This document shows, one piece after another, positions 1-6,281 of a stretch of 10,396 bases of DNA (position 1 is the stretch's first letter; every line of letters begins with the position of its first letter). The position numbers were made by a program, and so were the translations under genes. Below the pieces are notes generated by a model that did no database searches, was not told the DNA's origin, and saw only the letters and a list, made by a program, of their open reading frames with translations. The stretch is from Fusobacteriaceae bacterium UBA2433 (GTDB taxonomy: Bacteria > Fusobacteriota > Fusobacteriia > Fusobacteriales > Fusobacteriaceae): positions 1 through 10,396 of the forward strand of contig DDQV01000066.1 in assembly GCA_002342785.1 (NCBI GenBank), given 5' to 3'.

Positions 1-43
1 TACTAATAAGAAAGCGACACTGAGTGTCGCTTTCTTATTAGTA
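1..43. terminator. Perfect 20-bp inverted repeat, probable terminator of upstream gene
   Basis: Bases 1-20 pair perfectly with 24-43, leaving a 3-base loop (21-23). The core is GC-rich (GCGACAC/GTGTCGC) and is flanked by an A-rich left arm and a T-rich right arm. This is the form of an intrinsic terminator that can work in both directions. There is no long T run after the right arm, so termination would rely on the T-rich arm itself. The gene it closes lies outside the window. It also implies that the RSH gene 47 bases downstream may start its own transcription unit. Confidence 0.7.
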
Positions 44-90
44 CTTAAACTATAAATATTTATCTAAAAAAATTTTAAGGAAGGAATTTT

Positions 91-2268
91 ATGGAATATA
101 AACCGAATATTGCTGAAGAAATAAAAAAAAATAATTTAAAAATGAACGAAGAGATGATCTTTTCTGCATATGAATTTGCCAGGGAATCCCATATAGGACA
201 ATATCGTAAATCAGGAGAGGAATATATTATCCATCCTGTAGAAGTTGCTAAAATTCTTATTAACATGAAGATGGATGCAGAAACCATTACCGCTGGATTT
301 TTACATGATATTGTAGAAGATACCAACACTACTGTAGAAGAAATTGAATATAATTTTGGTCCCGAAGTATCTAGACTAGTAGATGGAGTAACTAAACTTA
401 CAAATCTGCCAGTAGGTAGTAATAAGCAACCTGAAAATATTAGAAAAATGATTGTAGCTATGGCTAGCGATGTTAGAGTTGTTATAATTAAATTAGCCGA
501 TAGATTACACAATATGCGTACACTAAAATTTATGCCTGTTTATAAACAAGAAAGAATTGCAAGGGAAACATTAGATATATTTGCACCTTTAGCTCATAGA
601 ATTGGTATGGCAAAAATAAAATCAGAACTAGAAGATCTATGTCTATATTATTTAGAGCCTGAGATCTATAGAAAATTAGTAAAAATGGTCAATAACAAAA
701 GAACTGAAAGGGAAGAATATACCAGTGCTGTTTTAAGAAGTATGAAAAAAATTATCCATGAAAACAATATAGACGGATTAGTTTCTGGTCGTGTTAAACA
801 TTTTTATAGTATCTACAAAAAGATGCATGATAAGGGCAAAAGTTTTGAAGAACTCTACGACCTTACTGCTATTAGGGTATTAGTAGATACAGAAGGAGAA
901 TGCTATAATATTTTAGGGATGTTACATAGCCACTGGAAACCTGTTCCAGGTAGATTTAAAGATTATATAGCTGTTCCTAAATCTAATGGTTATCAATCTA
1001 TTCATACTACCTTGGTAGGTCCCCTAGGAAAATTTATTGAGGTACAAATAAGAACTAAAGATATGCATGCTATTGCAGAAGATGGAATAGCAGCACATTG
1101 GAACTATAAAGAAAAAAGAAAAAATTCTAAGGCAGATAATGTTTATTCCTGGCTAAGAAAGATATTAGAATGGCAAAGTGAAGCAGATACCTCTGAGGAA
1201 TTTATTGAAACAGTTACAGGAGATATACTCAATGAAACAGTATTTGTTTTTTCTCCCAAGGGAGATGTTATTGAATTATCTAAAGGTTCTACTCCATTAG
1301 ATTTTGCATTTCATATCCATACACAGGTTGGGTATAAATGTATAGGTGCAAAAGTCAATGACAAAATTGTCCCAATCGATTATAAACTAAAAACTGGAGA
1401 CAGAATCGATATTATAACTTCTAATATTTCTAAGGGTCCCGGTAAAGATTGGTTGAATATAGTTGCCACTCAGAGTGCTAAGAGTAAGATCAGAAGATGG
1501 ATAAAAGAAAAAAACTTTGATGAAAATCTTAAACTTGGAAAAGAAATTTTTGAAAAAGAACTTGTAAAAGTTGGTTCTTCTCTAAAACAAATTGAAAATA
1601 GTGTTGAGCTAAAAGAATATTTAAATAAAAATTCTATCAACTCTCTCAACGATCTATTAATTAAGATTACTTCAAAAAAATTAAATGTGGCCCTTCTTTC
1701 AAAAAGACTTGTAAAGAAAGATGAAAAATTAGATCTAGAGATCATAGAAAATTATCAAAATGAAACACCTAAAAGAAAAAGTCGTAAAAAAAATGATTAT
1801 GGTGTTATAATAGATGGCCTCGATAATACTATTATTAGATTTGCAAAATGCTGTACTCCCCTTCCAGGAGATGAAATTGGTGGATATATAACTACCTATG
1901 GAGATATTGGTATCCACAGACTTGACTGTAAAAACTATATTAACTTAATTACCCGTGATCCAAATAGAGAGATAGCTGTTAAATGGGATGATGAAGTTGT
2001 TAGTAGTAAAATAAATAAATATAGATTTAAATTTACTATAATAACTACAGATAAACCAAATATTTTACTTGAAATTGTAAAAATTATAGCTGATCATAAG
2101 ATTGATCTAGAAGGAGTTAATTCAGGTCATATTAAAAATGGAGCAGAAAGACTTTCCGTTATTGAAATCACCATAGATATAAATGAAAAAAGAGACTATG
2201 AAAAATTAATCAATCATATTGTAAATTTAAGAGATGTTATAGAGATTAAGAGAAGTCAAAATAATTAA
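91..2268 (+). CDS. relA: Bifunctional (p)ppGpp synthetase/hydrolase, RSH (RelA/SpoT) family
   Basis: This cytosolic enzyme makes (p)ppGpp from ATP and GDP/GTP and also degrades it, setting the stringent response. At 725 residues it has the usual full length and all the standard domains. The N-terminal HD hydrolase shows H48, the HD pair in HDIVEDT (72-78) and D137 in ADRLHNMRT. The synthetase (about 230-345) contains RFKD at 288-291 followed by NGYQSIHT and EVQIRTKDMHA. RxKD, rather than the ExDD of monofunctional E. coli RelA, marks bifunctional enzymes. A TGS domain lies at about 384-443, followed by a helical region. A Cys/His module has CC at 587-588, H609 and C613, and an ACT domain covers about 645-720. 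The start follows AAGGAAGG at 77-84. tgt follows 33 bases downstream with no terminator between, so the two are probably co-transcribed. A TATAAA at 51-56 might be a -10 box, but no convincing -35 is seen. Nothing is missing or truncated. Confidence 0.96.
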   Translation: MEYKPNIAEEIKKNNLKMNEEMIFSAYEFARESHIGQYRKSGEEYIIHPVEVAKILINMKMDAETITAGFLHDIVEDTNTTVEEIEYNFGPEVSRLVDGVTKLTNLPVGSNKQPENIRKMIVAMASDVRVVIIKLADRLHNMRTLKFMPVYKQERIARETLDIFAPLAHRIGMAKIKSELEDLCLYYLEPEIYRKLVKMVNNKRTEREEYTSAVLRSMKKIIHENNIDGLVSGRVKHFYSIYKKMHDKGKSFEELYDLTAIRVLVDTEGECYNILGMLHSHWKPVPGRFKDYIAVPKSNGYQSIHTTLVGPLGKFIEVQIRTKDMHAIAEDGIAAHWNYKEKRKNSKADNVYSWLRKILEWQSEADTSEEFIETVTGDILNETVFVFSPKGDVIELSKGSTPLDFAFHIHTQVGYKCIGAKVNDKIVPIDYKLKTGDRIDIITSNISKGPGKDWLNIVATQSAKSKIRRWIKEKNFDENLKLGKEIFEKELVKVGSSLKQIENSVELKEYLNKNSINSLNDLLIKITSKKLNVALLSKRLVKKDEKLDLEIIENYQNETPKRKSRKKNDYGVIIDGLDNTIIRFAKCCTPLPGDEIGGYITTYGDIGIHRLDCKNYINLITRDPNREIAVKWDDEVVSSKINKYRFKFTIITTDKPNILLEIVKIIADHKIDLEGVNSGHIKNGAERLSVIEITIDINEKRDYEKLINHIVNLRDVIEIKRSQNN

Positions 2269-2301
2269 AATTTAGGATAAAGAATATAAAAGGAGATTTA
2301 A

Positions 2302-3465
2302 ATGAACAAGTTACCAGTAAATTATGAACTATCCCACATAGATGGAAAAGCAAGAGCAGGAGTTATTACCACTCCCCATGGAAATATAAAAACTCCAGTA
2401 TTTATGCCAGTTGGTACACAAGCAACTGTAAAAACAATGAATCCTGAAGAGGTTAGAGAACTAGGTGCCGATATTATCTTAGGAAATACCTACCATCTTT
2501 TTCTTAGACCAGGTGACGATGTTGTAGCCAAATTTGGAGGTTTACATAAATTTATGAACTGGCCCCATCCTATATTAACAGATAGTGGTGGATTCCAAGT
2601 ATTTAGTTTAGGAGCTATTAGAAAAATAAAAGAGGAAGGAGTATATTTTAGATCTCATATCGATGGATCTAGAAGATTTATTTCTCCTGAAAAATCTATA
2701 GATATTCAAAATAATCTAGGATCAGATATTGTTATGCTGTTTGATGAATGTCCTCCTGGTCAATCTTCTAGAGAATATTTAATTCCATCTATAGAAAGAA
2801 CTACAAGATGGGCTAAAAGATGTGTAACTGCCCATAAAAAACCTAATGAGCAAGGTTTATTTGCCATAGTTCAAGGTGGTATATATGAAGACCTTAGAGA
2901 TAAAAGTATGAATGAATTGATGGAGATGGATGAAAGTTTTTCTGGATATGCAATTGGTGGATTAGCCGTTGGAGAACCACGTGAAGATATGTATAGAATA
3001 TTAGATTACATAACTCCTAAACTTCCTGAACATAAACCTAGATACCTAATGGGTGTAGGAGAACCTCTTGATATGTTAGAAGCTGTGGAACACGGTGTAG
3101 ATATGATGGACTGTGTGCAACCATCTAGAATTGGTAGACATGGAACTACATTTACAAAGTATGGAAGACTAGTTATTAAAAATGCTAAATATGCTCTTGA
3201 CCCTAGACCATTAGATGAAGACTGTGACTGCTACGTCTGCAAAAATTATACTAGAGGTTATATCAGACATCTATTTAAAGCAAATGAGATGTTAGGACAA
3301 AAATTAGCTACTTATCATAATCTTTATTTTTTAATTAAGATGATGAATGGTGCAAGGGATGCGATTATCAATAAAAGATTTGTTGCATTTAAAGAGGAAT
3401 TTATAGAAAACTATACTCAAGGTAAAGATAGTGAATGGATAATTCCACAAAGAATAGAAGAGTAA
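2302..3465 (+). CDS. tgt: tRNA-guanine transglycosylase (queuine tRNA-ribosyltransferase)
   Basis: Tgt exchanges guanine-34 in the anticodon of GUN tRNAs (Asp, Asn, His, Tyr) for preQ1, the key step toward queuosine. The 387-residue length is normal for the bacterial enzyme. Visible signatures include TDSGGFQV with the active-site Asp at D94, and QGGIYEDLR at 191-199. The substrate-pocket GGLAVGE lies at 219-225. DMMDCVQPSR carries the expected nucleophile D270. The zinc site is C308, C310, C313 and H339 (CDCYVC, then TYHN). AAGGAGA at 2290-2296 precedes the ATG. It is the second gene of the RSH operon and ends at the hairpin at 3464-3498. The genes making preQ1 are not in the window, so whether the cell makes or salvages the base cannot be told here. 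Confidence 0.97.
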   Translation: MNKLPVNYELSHIDGKARAGVITTPHGNIKTPVFMPVGTQATVKTMNPEEVRELGADIILGNTYHLFLRPGDDVVAKFGGLHKFMNWPHPILTDSGGFQVFSLGAIRKIKEEGVYFRSHIDGSRRFISPEKSIDIQNNLGSDIVMLFDECPPGQSSREYLIPSIERTTRWAKRCVTAHKKPNEQGLFAIVQGGIYEDLRDKSMNELMEMDESFSGYAIGGLAVGEPREDMYRILDYITPKLPEHKPRYLMGVGEPLDMLEAVEHGVDMMDCVQPSRIGRHGTTFTKYGRLVIKNAKYALDPRPLDEDCDCYVCKNYTRGYIRHLFKANEMLGQKLATYHNLYFLIKMMNGARDAIINKRFVAFKEEFIENYTQGKDSEWIIPQRIEE

Positions 3466-3505
3466 AAAATTAGAGGTGCAATGCATCTCTAATTTTTTTA
3501 TTTTT
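3464..3505. terminator. Bidirectional intrinsic terminator between tgt and the 3504-4322 gene
   Basis: Bases 3464-3479 pair with 3483-3498 through a GC-containing core, with one G-T wobble and a 3-base loop. Six As lie on the left and a T tract on the right, so each strand reads as a stem followed by a U run. It sits exactly between the two convergent stop codons and overlaps the tgt stop. Confidence 0.88.
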
Positions 3506-4322
3506 ATGCCTCAAAACTTACTTTTATTTCTTCAAAGTTTAAGCTAGAAAAATGTTTTTCAAATTCTTTTGGATTAGTAATAAATATAGGATAATGAACT
3601 ATAAGAGTTGTATTGTTATATATAGTAAAATCATGGATAAGGAACCCTTCTACCTCTCCTATTTTTACCTTGATCTTAGTGAGCTTAGTCAAAAATATAT
3701 CCAAAGCATTTAGATCTAAATCTAAAAGTTCTTCTAAAGCATTTTCTGAAAAAATTGCTTGGTTTATTGATTCATTGTAACTTCTAGTTGTATCACTGAG
3801 AAAAGATATAAATTTTATAACTAAGGGCATATAGAGACTACTAATATCTTCTTCTAATTTTTTTATAATTTTTTGAGTAGAAATAGGAAGAAATTTTTTT
3901 AAATTTTCAGCTTCTGTTTTTTCAAACTCTAAATCATCTACAGCTTCATATATATTAGCAATCCTCTGTTCATCACTTAGTTCTTTAGTCAAAATTGCAA
4001 TTACTCCCTCTTCTGAAATTCCTTCTTGTTTTAGTTCATCTATTATATTTTTTTCCTTTTCAACCATTCCCCTATAAGTTATCTCCGCTATCTCACTAAA
4101 AATATTTAAAACATTTTTATAAAAATTAGTTACCTGTTCATTTGTTATACTATCTTCATCACTTTCAACATCTTTTAACTGGCTCAATATACTCTCTATT
4201 CCAATTATCAATTCATCCTCTAAGTATCTTGAAAGGATACGTATATCTTTTAATTTCATATTTATTTCTAACTTAATATTTTTATTTTCAATATCACTCT
4301 GATTATAAATAATTTTATCCAT
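3504..4322 (-). CDS. Uncharacterised acidic, mostly helical cytosolic protein (272 aa)
   Basis: I do not recognise this family. The product has no signal peptide, no membrane segment, and no Cys or Trp. It is rich in Glu, Asp, Lys, Ile and Leu. Residues about 25-220 look helical, with strongly acidic stretches at 51-58 (DVESDEDS) and 196-208. The last 50 residues (GEVEGFLIHDF to the end) look beta-rich, which suggests a small C-terminal domain. The open frame extends to a GTG at 4331, but that GTG lies inside the GAGGTG ribosome-binding site. The ATG at 4322 has this site 6 bases upstream and is the better start. A promoter candidate lies at 4352-4381. The gene is a single unit, convergent with tgt and divergent from the DUF1456 gene. 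It is real by length, start signal, promoter and terminator; its function is unknown. Confidence 0.75.
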   Translation of the reverse strand: MDKIIYNQSDIENKNIKLEINMKLKDIRILSRYLEDELIIGIESILSQLKDVESDEDSITNEQVTNFYKNVLNIFSEIAEITYRGMVEKEKNIIDELKQEGISEEGVIAILTKELSDEQRIANIYEAVDDLEFEKTEAENLKKFLPISTQKIIKKLEEDISSLYMPLVIKFISFLSDTTRSYNESINQAIFSENALEELLDLDLNALDIFLTKLTKIKVKIGEVEGFLIHDFTIYNNTTLIVHYPIFITNPKEFEKHFSSLNFEEIKVSFEA

Positions 4323-4328
4323 AGTCTC

Positions 4329-4334
4329 CACCTC
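4329..4334 (-). promoter_or_regulatory. Ribosome-binding site deciding the start at 4322
   Basis: On the minus strand GAGGTG ends 6 bases before the ATG at 4322-4320. The alternative GTG start at 4331 is part of this site, which would leave it without an SD of its own. Confidence 0.6.
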
Positions 4335-4351
4335 ACTTTAAAATTCTAGTA

Positions 4352-4381
4352 ATCTTATTTATCTTAACTATCTATTGGCAA
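4352..4381 (-). promoter_or_regulatory. Candidate sigma-70 promoter for the 3504-4322 gene
   Basis: The minus strand reads TTGCCA (4381-4376; 5 of 6 match to TTGACA), an 18-bp spacer, then TAAGAT (4357-4352; 4 of 6 match to TATAAT). Transcription would start near 4345, giving a leader of about 20 bases that carries the ribosome-binding site. This is a consensus match only. Confidence 0.4.
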
Positions 4382-4433
4382 AAATATAAATTTTCCTCTA
4401 TTCATTTTCTTATAACTATAAAAAAAATAATAT

Positions 4434-4478
4434 TTTCATATTTATTACATATATGGTAAAATTAGCCTTAGTTATAAT
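4434..4478 (+). promoter_or_regulatory. Candidate promoter(s) for the DUF1456-DUF559 operon
   Basis: Two overlapping options exist. One is an extended -10 (TGGTAAAAT, 4454-4462) with a weak -35 (TTTCAT, 4434-4439) and a 17-bp spacer. The other is a perfect TATAAT at 4473-4478 with no good -35. Either gives a short leader before the AGGAGG site. In such AT-rich DNA single -10 matches occur by chance. Confidence 0.35.
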
Positions 4479-4507
4479 AAAAAATTAGAAAAAATCAGGA
4501 GGATTTT

Positions 4508-4987
4508 ATGAATAATAACGATGTACTACGTAGGTTTAGATATGCTTTAGATATGAGTGATAGAGAAGTAATCGGTGCGTTTAAAGAATCAGGACACATC
4601 ATAGATAAAGAAGGCGTTCTTAATCTATTAAAATCAGAGGAAGAGGAAGGTTTTGTAAAATGTAATAACAGACTATTAGGACTATTTTTTGATGGTGTTA
4701 TAATCCAAAAAAGAGGAAGACAAAAAATAAAACCTGGAGAAACTCCAAGAAAACCAGAACCTTTGTCTTCTAATAATATTAATAATCAAATTTTAAAAAA
4801 AATAAAGATAGCTTTAAATTTAAAAACTGAAGATATGGTAGCTATTTGGGAACTTGCAGATATCTATATCTCAAATTCAGATCTAACTTCATTATTTAGA
4901 AAAAAAGGACAGAAGAACTACAAAGAATGTCTAGATAAATTTTTAAGAACATTCTTAAAGGGTCTAGCTGTAAAATATAGAAAGTAG
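4508..4987 (+). CDS. DUF1456 family protein (E. coli YehS-like)
   Basis: The 159-residue protein has the DUF1456 pattern of two similar halves. Residues 3-70 (NNDVLRRFRYALD... KSEEEEGF... LFFDGVIIQKRG) and 92-158 (NNQILKKIKIALNL... YKECLDKFLRTFLKGLA) align with each other. They also match E. coli YehS as I remember it, including the LKT(D/E)D(I/M) and KN(F/Y)(R/K)EC stretches. No signal peptide or membrane segment is seen; it is probably a soluble helical protein. A lysine- and proline-rich linker (72-86) joins the halves. No biochemical function is established for the family and none is assigned here. The strong AGGAGG at 4498-4503 supports the start. The next gene begins 10 bases after its stop, with its ribosome-binding site overlapping that stop, so the two are very likely co-translated. 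Confidence 0.88.
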   Translation: MNNNDVLRRFRYALDMSDREVIGAFKESGHIIDKEGVLNLLKSEEEEGFVKCNNRLLGLFFDGVIIQKRGRQKIKPGETPRKPEPLSSNNINNQILKKIKIALNLKTEDMVAIWELADIYISNSDLTSLFRKKGQKNYKECLDKFLRTFLKGLAVKYRK

Positions 4988-4997
4988 AGGTGATAAG

Positions 4998-5351
4998 ATG
5001 GAAATTTTTAATCTAAAAAAAACTAAATTAATAAAGGCTAACTTAAAAAAAAGCTTTACTCCAGAGGAAAAACAAATTTGGGATTATATAAAAGATAGAA
5101 AACTTTTCGACTTAAAATTTAAAAAATATTCTGAAATAGGAAGATACAATGCCAACTTCTATTGCCCTGAGATAGAATTTGCTATTTTAATCAATGATAA
5201 AAAACACACTAAAAAATATGATAAGACAAGAGATGAATATCTAAATTCTATCGGAGTAACTTATTTACAATTTACAAATAGTGAGATCAAAAATAATCTA
5301 GAAGAAATATTAGAAGAGATAGAATTAATTGTAAAAAATCTTAAGATTTAA
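4998..5351 (+). CDS. DUF559-type small protein, Vsr-like nuclease fold with degenerate active site
   Basis: The 117-residue length and motif order fit DUF559, the restriction-endonuclease-like family related to Vsr. Seen here are FTPEEKQIWDYIKDRKL (20-36), LKFKKYSEIGRY (39-50), NFYCPE (53-58), a hydrophobic strand ending in H70, and the tail YLNSIGVTYLQFTNSEI. Typical members read VDFYCP followed by ELDGxxH, which supplies the acidic metal ligands. Here the Asp before FYCP is N53, and the ELD triplet is L64-I65-N66. Loss of these acids argues against metal-dependent cleavage, though D67 next door could in principle compensate. The residue comparison rests on my memory of the family consensus. 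It is the second gene of the DUF1456 operon, with AGAGGTGA at 4986-4993 as ribosome-binding site, and ends at a strong terminator. Confidence 0.75.
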   Translation: MEIFNLKKTKLIKANLKKSFTPEEKQIWDYIKDRKLFDLKFKKYSEIGRYNANFYCPEIEFAILINDKKHTKKYDKTRDEYLNSIGVTYLQFTNSEIKNNLEEILEEIELIVKNLKI

Positions 5352-5389
5352 AAAAACTGAACTCTGATTTGGAGTTCAGTTTTTTTTAT
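5351..5389. terminator. Bidirectional terminator between the DUF559 and MORN-repeat genes
   Basis: An A6 run is followed by CTGAACTC (5357-5364), a 7-base loop, GAGTTCAG (5372-5379) and a T8 run. It sits between convergent stop codons and has the correct U tract on both strands. Confidence 0.9.
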
Positions 5390-5390
5390 T

Positions 5391-6029
5391 TTAATTAAGT
5401 TGTTTTCCGTCTTTAAAAATTCCTTTATTTTTTATCTTTCCACTTTCATAGTAGTTAATACATTCACCATCTAACTTTCCATCTTTATAATTTTCTCTAT
5501 ATTGTATCTCACCATTTTCATAGTAACCAATACCTTTTCCATTTAATTGACCGTCTTTAAAAATACCATCATATTGAGTTTGTCCATTTTTATAAAAGAG
5601 TGTCCATTTTCCATCTAGCTTTCCATCTTTATAGTTTTGTTTAATTTTAATCGTTCCACTCTCATAGGAAACACTTCCTTTTCCATTTAATTTTCCATCT
5701 TTAAAAATTCCTATTTTTTTAATAGCTCCACTCTCATAATAGGAAATAAATTTTCCCTCTTCTTTCCCCTCTTTATAATTTCCAAATTTTTTCATTGTTC
5801 CATTCTCATAATAGGAAATAATCTTACCATTGAGTAAACCATCTTTAAATATCTCTTTATCTTTTATATTTTTGTTTTCATAATAATTAATGATCTCTCC
5901 TGTGTATGGGATCTCATTATTTATTTCATAATAGATACCATCTTTGTATTCTAATTTATCTTTATTAACAGTTTTACCATAACTCATAAAACTAAAGCTA
6001 ATCAGCAATATTAATAATATTTTTTTCAT
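5391..6029 (-). CDS. Secreted MORN-variant (YwqK-like) repeat protein
   Basis: The start MKKILLILLISFSFMSYG is a clear Sec signal peptide. It has no lipobox Cys, so the protein is probably periplasmic or exported and not a lipoprotein. The mature part is almost wholly MORN_2-type repeats (Y-x-x-G-x-x-x-G ... YYExGxIK). One divergent unit is followed by six exact 24-residue units (residues 60-203) and a 9-residue stub ending at KQLN. Units alternate between an IFKDGxLNGK type and an NYKxGKxxGK type. Such proteins are often labelled as YwqK-family antitoxins. No toxin gene is adjacent, and the label should not be read as function; binding to a surface, lipid or protein partner is a guess. Tandem ATGs lie at 6032 and 6029. 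GGAGG (6036-6040) is only 3 bases from the first and 6 from the second, so 6029 is preferred. A TATAGT at 6081-6086 on this strand may be a -10 box, with no clear -35. The gene is divergent from the diguanylate cyclase. Confidence 0.88.
   Translation of the reverse strand: MKKILLILLISFSFMSYGKTVNKDKLEYKDGIYYEINNEIPYTGEIINYYENKNIKDKEIFKDGLLNGKIISYYENGTMKKFGNYKEGKEEGKFISYYESGAIKKIGIFKDGKLNGKGSVSYESGTIKIKQNYKDGKLDGKWTLFYKNGQTQYDGIFKDGQLNGKGIGYYENGEIQYRENYKDGKLDGECINYYESGKIKNKGIFKDGKQLN
5394..5852 (-). repeat. Tandem 72-bp MORN-variant coding repeats in a 144-bp A/B pattern
   Basis: Six 72-bp units span 5852 down to 5421, plus a partial unit to 5394. On the + strand, odd units contain CTTTAAA(A/T)AT (coding IFKDG) and even units contain CTTTATA(A/G)TT (coding NYKDG). 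The DNA therefore shows a two-unit, 144-bp period. Units differ at many other bases, so the array is old and not freshly expanded. Confidence 0.8.
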
Positions 6030-6112
6030 CATTCTCCTCCATTTTTATTTTTAAACTTTTATCTTTTTTATCTATCTTCTACTATAGTTTAACATTTTTT
6101 TGATTTTTTTTT

Positions 6113-6136
6113 TATCTTTTAACTAGTTAAAGGATA
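6113..6136. promoter_or_regulatory. 24-bp near-perfect palindrome, possible operator
   Basis: Arms 6113-6124 and 6125-6136 centre on AACTAGTT and pair at 11 of 12 positions; the exception is a T/G at 6117/6132. There is no loop and no GC core, so it does not look like a terminator. It lies between the two divergent genes, about 48 bases upstream of the cyclase -35 box and about 85 bases from the MORN-gene start. The protein that would bind is unknown. Confidence 0.4.
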
Positions 6137-6183
6137 GATTCAGTTCATTGTTAGATCAATTATTAAGTTTTTGAATATTATCC

Positions 6184-6212
6184 TTGTTATTTTAGTTTAA
6201 AAATAATATAAT
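6184..6212 (+). promoter_or_regulatory. Sigma-70-type promoter for the diguanylate cyclase
   Basis: TTGTTA (6184-6189; 4 of 6 match), a 17-bp spacer, then a perfect TATAAT (6207-6212). Transcription would start near 6219, giving a leader of about 60 bases. This is the best-formed promoter in the spacer. The rest of the spacer (6033-6281) is AT-rich, and I see no small gene in it. Confidence 0.6.
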
Positions 6213-6281
6213 TTAACTTTGGACTATATGCATAAATGATTACTATATTATTATCGTATTTAAATTTTTAGGAGACTCTTT

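Noticed and set aside
3504..5351. A possible defence island made of the unknown acidic protein, the DUF1456 protein and the DUF559 protein.
   Set aside because: There are no recognisable ATPase, helicase, methylase, phage or mobile-element genes nearby, the nuclease-like protein looks inactive, and codon style matches the neighbours. The evidence is too thin to call a system.
5391..6029. Antitoxin of a toxin-antitoxin pair (the usual database label for YwqK-like MORN proteins).
   Set aside because: The protein has a signal peptide, and neither neighbour is a toxin-like gene: one is a DUF559 protein on the opposite strand, the other a cyclase.
6033..6281. Cyclic di-GMP riboswitch in the leader of the diguanylate cyclase.
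   Set aside because: The predicted leader is only about 60 bases, and no conserved GEMM-type core or paired stems are visible.
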